A model generated the notes under the pieces. That model did no database searches and was not told where the DNA came from. It saw nothing but the letters and a program-made list of their open reading frames with translations. The position numbers and the translations under genes are program-made. This document shows positions 21,261 to 32,201 of a stretch of DNA of 64,000 bases, in pieces (within the stretch, counting starts at the first letter, position 1; every line of letters begins with the position of its first letter). Source of the DNA: Lates calcarifer (lineage: Eukaryota; Chordata; Actinopteri; Centropomidae); the NCBI RefSeq assembly GCF_001640805.2, contig NC_066856.1:16793616-16857615 (forward strand), read 5' to 3'.

Positions 21261-22600
21261 CTACTGACAGGACCAGACTTATGCTGTTGTATACTGTAGC
21301 TGTAGCTGTAGCTGTATGTAGCTGTATTATTTTTATGCCTCGGTGGGTGACAGTCCTGGCCGGACACTAAACAACAGCCTTCTGAGAAAGGAAAAGAAAA
21401 AAAACCTCAAAAGAAGCATTCACTAAAAAGTAGTAGTGGCATATCAATAGTCAAGAATAGCATATGTCAGTCACAGTTGTGGTGGTGTATGAAAGTGGAA
21501 GAAAAATGACTTATCTGATTTTCATATCAGTTGAACAGCAGCTACAAACCACTGACATACTACTAATGGTACACCACGAAAAAAAACAGCCACTTTTGAT
21601 CTTGTTGCTGATATTTTACATACCCGAAGTGCACATTCCCTCAGAAAACACATTTGACAATGAATAATGCCACTGAGCTTCACTAGAATTCAGTGAGAGC
21701 AGCTAATGAGGGAATGAAGGGACTTTCTACTTAAAGGCTTTTATTTATCTTTCCAGTCTCTACTCTGCTCCTGAGATAAGCTTCCTCACTTCCTCACTCT
21801 TATCACGTCTCATTCCATTCTCATGTAGAAGGGTGATTTTTGCAGTCGCATGTGGCATTGACTTTTCCAGGCTTTATTATAACTAATATTTTCCAGTAAA
21901 GTCATCACTACTCACCATAGTCATGCTTAGGTTACGTGACCTTCAATTCCTTACGTATCTTTTTGTCTCTTTGTGTGGTATACCTGTCTTAGAGCTATGT
22001 GAATGGAATTTGCCGCTAGGGAGGAAATTATTGAGTAACTTGTAAGAGGAAGTAAAAGGGAAAAAAGTCCTCCAGCTGGAAGTGCTGAAGCTTTATGCGT
22101 GCACATAAACAAAAACATTCTTCTATTAAAATGATCATTGACTATAATTCATATTTTCAGTTTAAGTCTAAGACAAGTCATATCCAAGTTAGTCCTGAGT
22201 TTTAGCATTTTCTTTTAAGTAGTGCTTTTTTCACATCGCTGAGGTCAAGTACTTTTGATCAAAAGGTGTATTTGTGAACTATGTGACCAAAGTGTGTGAG
22301 GGAAGTCAAGTTTCATGTCAAATCCAAGTCTGAAGTATGATCTTTATATATCATTTTAGTGATTTAAACCTGTGATAACTGAATTTTTGTCATAATCTTT
22401 TAACATTAAAAAAACAAAACAAAAAAAATGTTGATTATAGCCACTTTAAATCTGATAAATTCCCAATATTTAAAAAAACTGACTTAGTAGCTTTATACAG
22501 TATGATATTGATCTATTACATCTCCTCCCACATGGAGTTTGGAGATGTCAGGTGGCAGCAGCACCTTTCGCTCATACTTGGCATGTTGCCCCTGCCATAA
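21261..22600. other. intergenic region upstream of the ccl20-like gene
   Basis: A short (TGTAGC)n hexamer array lies at 21295-21326. Otherwise the region is AT-rich with no recognised gene or element. The right end leads into the chemokine promoter. Confidence 0.55.
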
Positions 22601-22621
22601 CAATTGGAATTCCAGTCAAAC

Positions 22622-22632
22622 GGGAAAATCCC
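22622..22632 (-). promoter_or_regulatory. NF-kB site upstream of ccl20-like gene
   Basis: The minus-strand reading GGGATTTTCCC fits the kB consensus GGGRNNYYCC. It lies 38 bp upstream of a TATA box, so about 70 bp upstream of the likely start of transcription. Human CCL20 is known to be NF-kB driven through a proximal site. A half-matching TGGAATTCCA word occurs at 22605-22614. Confidence 0.65.
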
Positions 22633-22669
22633 AGTGACATCCTTAATAGGCGGTGCAGCACAGTCTCAC

Positions 22670-22676
22670 TATAAAT
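22670..22676 (+). promoter_or_regulatory. TATA box of ccl20-like gene
   Basis: TATAAAT lies 80 bp upstream of the ATG at 22756. This leaves a 5' UTR of roughly 55 bases, normal for a chemokine gene. Confidence 0.7.
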
Positions 22677-22755
22677 GTCCTTGAGCGCTTTACACCACAT
22701 AAACTACTACAGCCTCTCACTGACACAGACTGGCAGAGCAAGCAACTTTGGAAAA

Positions 22756-24108
22756 ATGGCAAGCAGCAATGTGCGTCTCCTGGCAGCTCTCTGCTCCCTC
22801 GCCATCCTCATCAGCTTTATCGGCAACACACAGTCAGGTGAGTACTTCAGCTTCTACTGGTAACACATTTGTAATATCCACCTTTTCTGTCAAAGTTACA
22901 AAGTTATATTATTGTTGTACATGTATTGGATACAAAATTTTAAGCTCAAAAAACTGGGTAACAAACAGAGAATTAATTTTATATAGTTTCATGAGGCTTA
23001 GAAAGCAGTAAATTATTATTTTAAAAAAGCCAGACTGTTCAAAATGACAATTATTTGTTTTTGTGTTTATATTTGTAGCAAGCTGCTGCATGAGGTACAC
23101 CAGGCGTCCATTGCCATACAAGCAGATAATGGGATACACCATCCAGACCATCAACAATTCCTGCGACATCAATGCCATAATGTAAGTTAACAGTCCAATG
23201 TTGTCTCATGGTACTGTTACTGAGAATTAGGATCCTGATGGGGAATTCCATGTTAACAGAAACACAGGAAATAAGTCAAAGATGAGTAAAGTTTGGGTGG
23301 CTGACAAAATATAGGAAATAAGCCAAAATAAAGAAGTAATAAGGGAGTGTTGAGTGTTATAACTGATTTGTGGTTGCAGGGATGCGCTGTTTGCCCTCAC
23401 TTACATAATTGTTGATTTGACCAAATCTTGTGTGTTTAAGCCATTCAGTGTTTGAATTTGTACAAAACAACATGCTTTGCCTAAAATGAAAAAGTAAATC
23501 CTGAGAGGTCACACATTAGAAAACAGGCTGTAGATAAGACAGAGGGGGTTAGCTTGTATATACAAACTGTACAACAGTTCCATCCCCGTCTTTCCCCAGT
23601 AGTTAAAGAGTGACCCAAATTCCTTGTGAAGAACTTTGTGAGGGCAGCTAGCCTGGACTCTGTGTGTGTTGAGGTCACACTGCAGTAATTATGTACACTG
23701 TGTGTCTCTTGGGTTAATACCCAAGAGACACACACACACTTGGGTTAATACTCAAGCTGGAATGAGACCACATGGAGCGAAAAATGTTTCTTCAATGTAA
23801 TTAAGTGCATTCATGTAACTCATAAGTAATCTTTTTTTTTTCACTGCTTCCCGGATCCCACAGCTTCCACGTTCCAGGAAAGTTCATATGTGCTGACCCA
23901 TCAATGAAACGGACCCAGCAAAGAATGAAGTTTGTGGAGTGAGTATTAACATGTCTTTGTAGTGTGTTTAACATAGTCCTTTCTGCATGGTATATTCAGT
24001 TTTCACTCTACTGAACCACATTCATTCTTTAATTCCACTGTCCTTTGCAGTGAAATGAGGCATAAGAAAGCTCTGGTCACCAAAGAGAGAACTTCCACAT
24101 CAGGATAA
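22756..24108 (+). CDS. ccl20: CC chemokine CCL20-like, 4 exons
   Basis: Secreted chemokine of 105 residues, likely ligand of a CCR6-type receptor on lymphoid and dendritic cells. Exons are 22756-22837, 23079-23181, 23864-23938 and 24051-24108, all GT-AG, with intron phases 1, 2 and 2. Residues 1-26 are a signal peptide (MASSNVRLLAALCSLAILIS...). The mature chain starts close to ASCC and has the third and fourth cysteines in SCDINAIIFH and FICADP. CDINAIIFH is the same as in human CCL20, and four coding exons also match human CCL20. The C-terminal tail is basic (HKKALVTKER). The start is the first ATG after the TATA box, in a good context. An ATTAAA signal at 24490 probably ends the transcript. 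The orthologue label is by motif, not by tree. Confidence 0.88.
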
Positions 24109-25559
24109 AGTCACTGCAGCAGTTAATGTCTGCAGCATATAATTCTTGACTTCACTCAGTCCTGCACCCAACAACCCAATTTGAAACTGGAAAATCTACT
24201 GGTGCCTTTTTTCACTTTCTACACTTTAATGGTTCTATATAACTCTAACAGGGACTATCATATAATTTTTGTGTTACATTTTCTTGTATTTGTTCTGTTT
24301 TATAAACAGGGACGAGTAGTATTCTTAATACATGTGTAGTAAACTGTAAGCTGTAGCTACAGTATGTCATAAAAAAAAGAATGAAAACATTGTTTTCAAA
24401 AGTAAGGCAATTTTAAATGTTTTTTTTAATGTTTACCAACTCTGAGAGATGGAATATGTGTTCCCAAAATGTTGCAAGTTTTGATTGTAATTAAAATCTG
24501 TCAGAATTTATCAAAACAAGGATATTTGATAAAGCATATGTCTGTCTATATGGATTTCTCTACATTCACAAAGTCTGTGCTTGTCCTTCCATATCTTCAA
24601 TGCAGCCTTTTAAGAAAAGATATTTAAAAAAAAAATACTTAATGCTTTTATTTTTTTATATGTGGAGAACAAATAATGAAAAATAAGCTGCGGCTGTATA
24701 ATCACATACTTTACATGGCTAATTTCATCTTATATTACAATGATAGTTGGAATTAGAATTGTAATTACATTGCCAAAAATGCAAGAAATCAAGTTATGGA
24801 CTTTAAAATATGCAATAATAAAATGATTGAGGAAGGAGAATAAAAGTAAAGAAGACAGAGGCCAGATTTCCATCCAAATATAACACAAAATGTAACTAAA
24901 AATCAAATAAAATGCATATTAATGTTTATTTCCATTTAGTATTAGGAGTTGGTTCATTCAGATTCACAGATGGTGGTTCTAATTCTCCAGTAAAACACTG
25001 TATAAAAAGAGGGTGCAATGACAAGATGTAATTAACACAGTAAAAAACGATTTAGAAAATTATACTTAGAAATAATAGGAAATACATATGTATTCTAGGA
25101 CTTTTATCAACCCCAACAGGCAAGTAGAGGGACAGAGATTTGTCATAAACACTGCACTGCACACACTGCAGCATTGTTTGATGGAAATAAACTGCTATTA
25201 CTCAAACTTTTTCACAGAGCACAGAAGTGAAAGGCAGAGCTCACTTACTCATCAGTCTTTCAACATGGAAAAATTCATTTCACTGGCGCACAGTCTTAAC
25301 TTGGTCTTCTAGTTTGGCTGTATGGAAACTTCTCAATTTGCAGTTCCGGAGTTTCCATTTCAGTTAGATAAGTGCGTGCAGCTGATGTAATAAAAGTGTC
25401 AGACCAGTACTGTCAACACCAGCAATGATAGATATTTGATAATAAAGAGTAATGGCAGCCTCATTAAACTTATGGCTATTTTATGTAAAAAATGACTCAG
25501 TCAAACCAGTAAATTATGCTGGCTGTAAACCTTATTTAGAGAGGACTGTATTCATTTTA
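24109..25559. other. ccl20-like 3' UTR and intergenic DNA
   Basis: The ccl20-like 3' UTR probably runs to about 24510 (ATTAAA at 24490). The remaining kilobase is AT-rich. The stretch 25310-25559 is related to 38040-38299, so it is the 3' flank carried along with the TLR duplication. No gene was seen. Confidence 0.6.
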
Positions 25560-28500
25560 TCATGGCTTGTCCATAGTGAGGAGGAGGCTGTCCTCACCAC
25601 AATCTTCTCTGGTCTTCAGAGCCTGGCGCAGTTTCTCCCAGAACAGCTCAGTGTGCTCTCCAGCTCGGGGCCAGCTCAGGTAGGTTCGCTTCTTCAGAAG
25701 TTTCCTCATGCGGTAGTAAGGAGACAGGTGGTAGGTGGGAATCTCCTCCAGAAAGACCAGGATCAGCACATCCTTCTGCTCATCGAACAGACGGAAGCTA
25801 GACAGGAGAAACAAAAAATAGTAAGGTATGGGCAAGATGAGGTTACTTGTATATTACCTTTCAACAACAAGGCAAATCGTTGTGCTTAACACAAGAAATA
25901 AATACATAAAAATACATAACTAGGGTCTAGAAATTTTGATCTAAAATGTAAGAAAATAGATAGCACAGGTGCCACATTTCCATAATATTTCATTTTCCAC
26001 CATGTGAAGTTTGACTGGTGTGGTTTAATGTTACCAAATTAGAGAATTAGTACCCCCAACTGTTTATCATGATGTGCTCATCTCCTAGCAGAAGAACACA
26101 TGTCCCTTTTTTGCCTGTGTCTGTGTATTTAAAGACAAATTCATTAGAATATTAAGGTTGAATATGTTTATTTGAATAGCATAATTATACAAGAACTAAT
26201 TAATATATAAGCATAACTACAATGTCAACAATTAACTTCAGGTTAATGTATCACACAGACATGATGCATGTCTCAGCTAAAGTGAGCTGACACATTACCT
26301 GGCCACCTGGATCTCTCTGGAGCACCACTCGCTCTCAAGGTATCTGCGACTGATCACGCAGATGGTCTTCCTGCTTCCATAAATAGCATCTGTGATGTTG
26401 TCTATGATGGGTTTACCTGAGGAAGAGAAAAGAAAATCGTCATTAATAAAACCATAATCACTTTTCTCCTCATGAGTTTCTCTTATACACAAAAAGGAAT
26501 ATAGTGACCCCTACTGATGTGCACATGAAATCACAAACTGAGGGAAAAAAAGAGGTGTGACAGCTTAAGTATATTTAAGTATATTTATTTCCAGATTACA
26601 GTTTTGCATGTCAAATGTATAAATCAAAGTCTAATGGCTTTTGCTGTGTGATGCCTCAAAGGCATTTATGTCATTTATCTTTTGTTTGCTTTAAAATAAT
26701 TCATTTATATGTATTTAAGTTATAAAGAACGCTAAAAAGAAAAAATGTTAAATGAGAGGATTTTATTTTGAAGGTCAACTTGCTGATGACCTCACGTCCT
26801 ACTGAATTACTTATCCTGTTTGCTGTTGCTCTGAGAGGGAGAGTGACATGTTCAGGCTCTGAGGCTTATCCACAGCCATCCACTTGGAAACATTGTTCAG
26901 GCAACGCCGTAAGTGTTTATATTTCACATATATAGACCACATCATTTTGAATTGCTGATTAAAACTGGAGCAAAAAAACATTTATTTAATGGCAGGTGTA
27001 AAGACCAGTCTTACCTGGCTCAAAGTCTCGATGGTGCAGACACAATCTCCAACCCTGTTCTCCCTCCAGTTTTGGCAGCAGCTCTCTGATGACCCAGGGC
27101 TCATCATGGGTATTGTAGGAGATGAAGGCATCGTACTGATTAGGAGCTTGCTTGTTTTTATGCTTTGTGTCAAAGAGAAAAGCCAAGAAGAGGTAGTAGG
27201 CATAGGCTAGGTGCCACCTCAGGAAATGGTAGGTGAAGGACACCACCATAGACAGGAGGATTGTACATGTGGTGGAGATAAAGTAGATGAATTCAATGTC
27301 TACTGAGCAGGACTGGATACTAAGGTCCAACAGTTTCTTGCCTTTAAGGTTCACAGGATAGTTGCACTCAAAGTTATAGGCATCAAAAACTTGTGTTTGG
27401 TTGTTGTTTTCTATCCACTTGAGTAACCATGCATTATCACAGTCACAGGTGAAACTGTTCCCAAAAAGATCCACATAAACAAGAGCTGGTAGAGACTGTA
27501 TTATTTCTTCACTGATAACTGAATATTGATTCTTTCTTGCCTGCAAGAACTCCAGTTTGGTAAGGTTGGCATCTATGAGAAAATCAAGAGACCCAAGATC
27601 TACATGAGATATGTAAAGGCTTTGAAGGTTTTGAATAGGGGAAAACAACTCTGGAGAGAGATCCCTAAGGTCATTTGAACTAATGTCAAGTGTTTGCAGC
27701 TGAGGTGTGTAATTAAACATGTCTTTGTGCAGAGATAAAAGTTGAATGTTCCTGGCATTGAACTCTGACAGATTTGTCAAACCTTGCAGGAAGTTGCGAG
27801 GCAAATGAGACTTCAACCTGCGGTGTTGTGAAGGAATAGCCAGTGTTTCCAGACGGGACAGCTGAGAAAATGGTGCATAAGGCAAAGCTGAACAGTCGTC
27901 ATATTTAATACAATTTTCCCTTAAATCCAATCTTCTCAAATTTATCAGATCATTGAAAACACCTTTGTTTATTTCAGTTTCTTTGATGTGATTCTTCTGT
28001 AGCAGAATATCAGTAAGATTTGTCAGTCCAATGAAACACCTATTTTTAAGATCTTGTATTTGATTGTCATGTAATGACAAGTTCTGGAGGGACTGTAAAC
28101 CCCTAAATTCTCCATGTTTAATGGTAGTGAGCTCATTTCCATTCAAAAGCAGTTGTCTAAGATTTGGCAAGTACATTTGGAAAGCACCATTTAAATTGGA
28201 TATGCGGTTGGTCTGTAGCTTTAAAACTTGCAATTGTATTAAATCCTTGAAAACACATTCACTTAGAGCTGAGACTGAATTCTGATAAAGGCTAAGCTGT
28301 CTGAGCATCGTCTGATTTGTGAAATCATCACATCCAAGTTCTCTGATGTTATTAGAGCTGAGATCCAATTCTCTAAGAGTTGGTAGATTCCTTGTGGCAG
28401 CTGGAACAGATGAAAGCCTGTTGTGACTCAGACTCAAATTACTTAAACTCTGAAGAAATTTGAAGGCCCTGCAGTGGATGTGTTGTATTTCATTCCCTGT

Positions 28501-29542
28501 TAAATCTAACTCAGTTACATTAATGCACAACTTAAACAAATCGGAACTGACAAATCTGAGTTTGTTATAGCGGAGCTGCAGTGTGGACATTGTTGGGATG
28601 GAGCAGGAAATGTTGATTAATGCTGGGAGGTTTTGTTTCATTGCATTCATCCTCAGAGATGTTAGTGAGGAGTTTACCGTCTCTAGTAATGATTTCATGT
28701 CATCAAAAGTCATTTGAAGCCCACTAATATCAAGAGTAGACACTCGACTAAAGAAAGTCTTGTTACGCACATCCCATTTCATCAGTTGCTTCCTTTGAGT
28801 ACCACCGATATTAAGTGTAGTGAGATTAGGAAAAACGTCTGCAGTGACTGAAAAAACTGAGATTGGATTCTGAGACAAATCGACGTATTTAAGTTCTAGT
28901 GAACTGTTTGTCAGTTCCCATGAATGAAAAGTGGTTAAATTGTTGTTTTTAATATACAGCTCTCGTAGATGTGGCAAGTGCTGTATTATTGAATGAACTT
29001 TTGTAATGTGTTGCAGTTTGTTGTGAGAAATGTCCAGAAGCTTTAAGCTTGTCATGGATTTAAAAGAGGTGGATGCCACAGCTTTGATGCTATTATTATT
29101 AATACTAAGTTCAGTGACGGTTGCTCAGACCGTGAAAAAGATCCTCCCCAAGTTCAACAAGTCTGTTACTATTTATATTTAACATCAAGAGGGATGTTAG
29201 ATTGGCAAAGGCACCGCTCTCTATCTGTGAAATGTTGTTGTTGTCCAGGTATAACTGTATCAGAACTGGTAGATTTCTGAAATCTGATCGATTTATTCTT
29301 GAAATATTGTTTCTAGACAAGTCAAAACCTTTCACTGTTGAAGGAATATCTTGAGGAACAGCACTGAGTTCACTCCTGACACATATTGCAACATTGTAGC
29401 TGATTCGGCAAGTCTTCAGTGCAAATCCTGTGACTGGAATGTCAAAACTAATGATATTCAGCAAGCAGAGAAAAGTGATATGTTGAAAAGGGTTTCTTCC
29501 TCCTCTTGCCATTGTTTGGTTCTGTTTCACTCTGTGACCCAT
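25560..29542 (-). pseudogene. tlr22: TLR22/23-type receptor, copy A, frameshifted
   Basis: Toll-like receptor of the fish TLR11 group: signal peptide, LRR ectodomain, transmembrane segment and cytosolic TIR. Exons on the minus strand are 29542-27015, 26416-26299 and 25797-25560. Exon I is 2528 bp, one base longer than in copies B and C. The extra base is near 29118, where B and C read GGTCTGAGCAACCTCACTG and A has a G inserted after AACC. The frame ends after about 143 residues and reopens to the end of the exon. Everything downstream is intact, including TIR box 1 (YDAFISY), box 2 (RDFEPG/KPIID) and box 3 (FWEKLRQAL), so the lesion is recent, or an assembly error. With the extra base removed the gene would have 960 codons. 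TLR23 is an alternative label. Confidence 0.85.
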
Positions 29543-29997
29543 CTTTAAATCTCAGTTACAAAAGAACAAGTCCAGCCAATAAGAGATTGCAGTTTCTCAG
29601 CGTTTACTTCAATTGGTGATAAAGAACTGCAGTAATGCTGAAAAGTCAATAAAACAGACGAAAAAAGCCATCAGAGGCAGAAAAACTTAAAACACAACAA
29701 ATATTCAAAATTAGAACATATAATACACTTTCTGAACAACATAACATCTGATCTGATCATCTGAAGTACCGATGCATTTTCAACACTGTAATTTCACTTT
29801 CTTCTACCTTTTACTCCAAAATGCAAGGTATTTCCTGCCTTAGTTCTGTTTTCCTCCACTATACTATACCAGGCAATATTTTATTAGTGAAAAAATAAAG
29901 ATGTCAGTGAAATTACCCTGTAAATCTGATATAAATAATCTGAAAATTAAAACTCATCTCTATAAGAATATGATGAATAATGGTGTCTGATACTTAC

Positions 29998-30050
29998 TGT
30001 GTCACACAAAGAAGAGCTGATTAGTCACCTGACCACAAGCCGTCAGAATT
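29998..30050 (-). other. predicted non-coding 5' exon of TLR copy A
   Basis: A donor (A/GTAAGT read on the minus strand, exon end 29998) follows a block starting near 30050 that is conserved in all three copies (CAGCTCTTCTTTGTG here). The matching acceptor is TTTTCAG just upstream of the ATG, near 29640. The exon start is approximate. Confidence 0.55.
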
Positions 30051-30154
30051 TTGCAGTTTAATTATCTTCCTTTGTCTGACTGAAATGTCTGTCTTGCTGT
30101 GCAGCTCGACACGTTTTGTTTTTCATTGCAATTCTCTTTTTCATGTATGTAACT

Positions 30155-30163
30155 GAGGAAGTG
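30155..30163 (+). promoter_or_regulatory. ETS/PU.1-like motif upstream of TLR copy A
   Basis: GAGGAAGTG followed by AG lies 157 bp upstream of the 5' exon donor. The same word stands upstream of copies B and C. PU.1 is a known driver of TLR genes in myeloid cells; binding here is inferred. Confidence 0.45.
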
Positions 30164-30752
30164 AGATTAGTTTACAGGACAGGGTGTTTTTTGTTGTTGT
30201 TTTGTGTTAATTGATCTTGTTTATTTTTGTTGTTTTTTTTTCTTCTTTTTTTTATGATGCTTGCTGAATTCACTATCATCCATCTTGTAGATTATGTTGA
30301 TTCATGTTAGAGGATGCTGTTTCAATTTACATACATAAATAAGCTTCTAAAAATAAAAAAAATGACCAGAGGTCAAACACTCTAGATGTTAATTTCTCTT
30401 TATACATATTGACATGCTGGTCTCTTCTCTTTTTTCTGTGTCATGTGGGCACTTGTGTTTTGGCTCACTTCCCCTGCCAAAGTCTGGTAATGACTACTGT
30501 CGTATAAATTAAAAAGTAACTGTCCTCCAATAGATACTTCCTCTTTTCTTCTTCTTCTCGTTTCTTCTTGTAAATGTATGACTCTATAATCCCAGAGAAC
30601 ATTTAAGTACTTTTCTTATAAATTCTGAATTCTGATTCTAAAAGTTTTTTCTCAGAATAGTGCCCCCTCTCTTGGCTCTGTCAGTTTTTTGGACATGCAT
30701 TTTTAAAGTATTATGGCCAGTTGGTGCTGTAGGTAAAAGGAAAATCTCTTTA

Positions 30753-31436
30753 CAGTTTTTCTGATTTGCCAAAACACTAAACCCCATTTTCTAAACTAAA
30801 CTGTCAACTGCCAAAATAACTTTATTAAATCAATCACACAGTTGGCAAAACTTTAAACACTGTTCATCTGGTTAGACACAATTTGCAAATCTGGAACCCC
30901 CATTTTGCAAAACACATTCTCATTCACAAAACACATTTTCCAGTATGGTGCACTTTGACCCAGAATGACACACAGGCCCCAAAAGTTAAACACAACTAAC
31001 ACTCCTGTTGTTATATTTAACACACCACCTGACCTGACCTGGCCGAGGCATGATGCTGAGGCAGAATGAATGACATTGCTTGCTGTAAAATCATAATGCA
31101 GTTTTTTATTTTTGCTGCAGGGTTTCCTGTTTACATACGTTTTCATAGGTACAAGAATGTGCAAATATCCTACAGCAAATGCAGATTTTTTTCTTGCTCT
31201 GCCCAGAGTAAAGTGTTTTGCATTTGTTTATGTAGTGTGTAGTGATTGCTGAGTAGGGTGTATGCATTAGCTGGCTTTGTGTGTCTTCTGACAGCAGTGT
31301 TTGGTTTTGAATGAAGTTAAAACAGTTTCAAATCAATTGTTTGATTTTGCAAGACAGGTCAAAGGTTTTGAGAGTGTAACTTGAATTTTGGAGTTTGTGT
31401 TTTTCAGAAAATGTGTTTTGGCAATTCAGAAAAACT
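30753..31436. mobile_element. non-autonomous DNA transposon (MITE-like), 684 bp
   Basis: The left end AGTTTTTCTGATTTGCC, continuing AAAACA, is repeated in inverted form at the right end (TGTTTTGGCAATTCAGAAAA then ACT) with one mismatch. The left flank is TTTAC and the right flank TATATA, compatible with TA target choice as in Tc1/mariner elements. The interior has no transposase frame. It lies between TLR copies A and B and has no counterpart in the B-C interval. Confidence 0.7.
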
Positions 31437-32201
31437 ATATATATATATAACTATATATCTATAATATATACTGACCTTCAAAATAATAGTAATGTCTTCG
31501 AAGATGATTTTGCTTCTCTGTACAGCTGATTTGCTTCACACTAGAGTGACACAACATCTTTTATTCAGGAACATATAGAGGACTGCTGTTTTTTAAGCAT
31601 CAACATTTCTAAACTATGAAAGTGTGGGTCTGGGTTTTGGTATATTAGTTTTTTATAGTTATAAGTTATTCTTGTATTACGTACCACACTATTACCACTA
31701 CTATCATCCACTTTCACCCTGTGGGTGTGAGAAAAAATGTTTCAGTGTATGTTCATATATTCTGTTCCCCTTTTCATTTCCTCATCTACCTTTATTGATA
31801 AACAGTTCCTTAACTAAGTGAATGATTTAACTGAAATGTCACAGTGTTAACATGTTGGCTATGAACATGTATGTGAACTTAAAGACTATGAACAATGACC
31901 GTAAACACAGTATTATGAAAAACCCACAGAAAAAACTGGTTCTTTTATAACACAAAATTAAGTGGGATGTGATTTTGTGTCATAAAAAGAGTGGAAAATG
32001 TTTGAAATGAAAAGAAGGAAATCCCCTCCTGGTTGATAGCCCATGAATAGCTGTTATCATGCTGCAATGCCATCAGAGCTCTGGATTTTATTGTGGTGGT
32101 GGATAGTTTTGCACAGAAACGGTGAGGGAAAAATGCCTGTTTTAATGTAAGACAGGTTACAAAAAACTGGTTGTAAACCTCACACAGTGAGTATGACCTT
32201 T
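31437..32201. other. spacer between TLR copies A and B
   Basis: A short TA-rich tract (31437-31471) is followed by AT-rich DNA forming the 3' flank of copy B. No gene was recognised. Confidence 0.6.

Noticed and set aside
25452..25889. 145-codon + strand open frame
   Set aside because: It is antisense to the last TLR exon of copy A, with no independent support.
26989..27210. Plus-strand open frame repeated near each TLR copy (also 33420-33674 and 39971-40234)
   Set aside because: It is the antisense shadow of the conserved first TIR exon, and its repetition only reflects the gene triplication.
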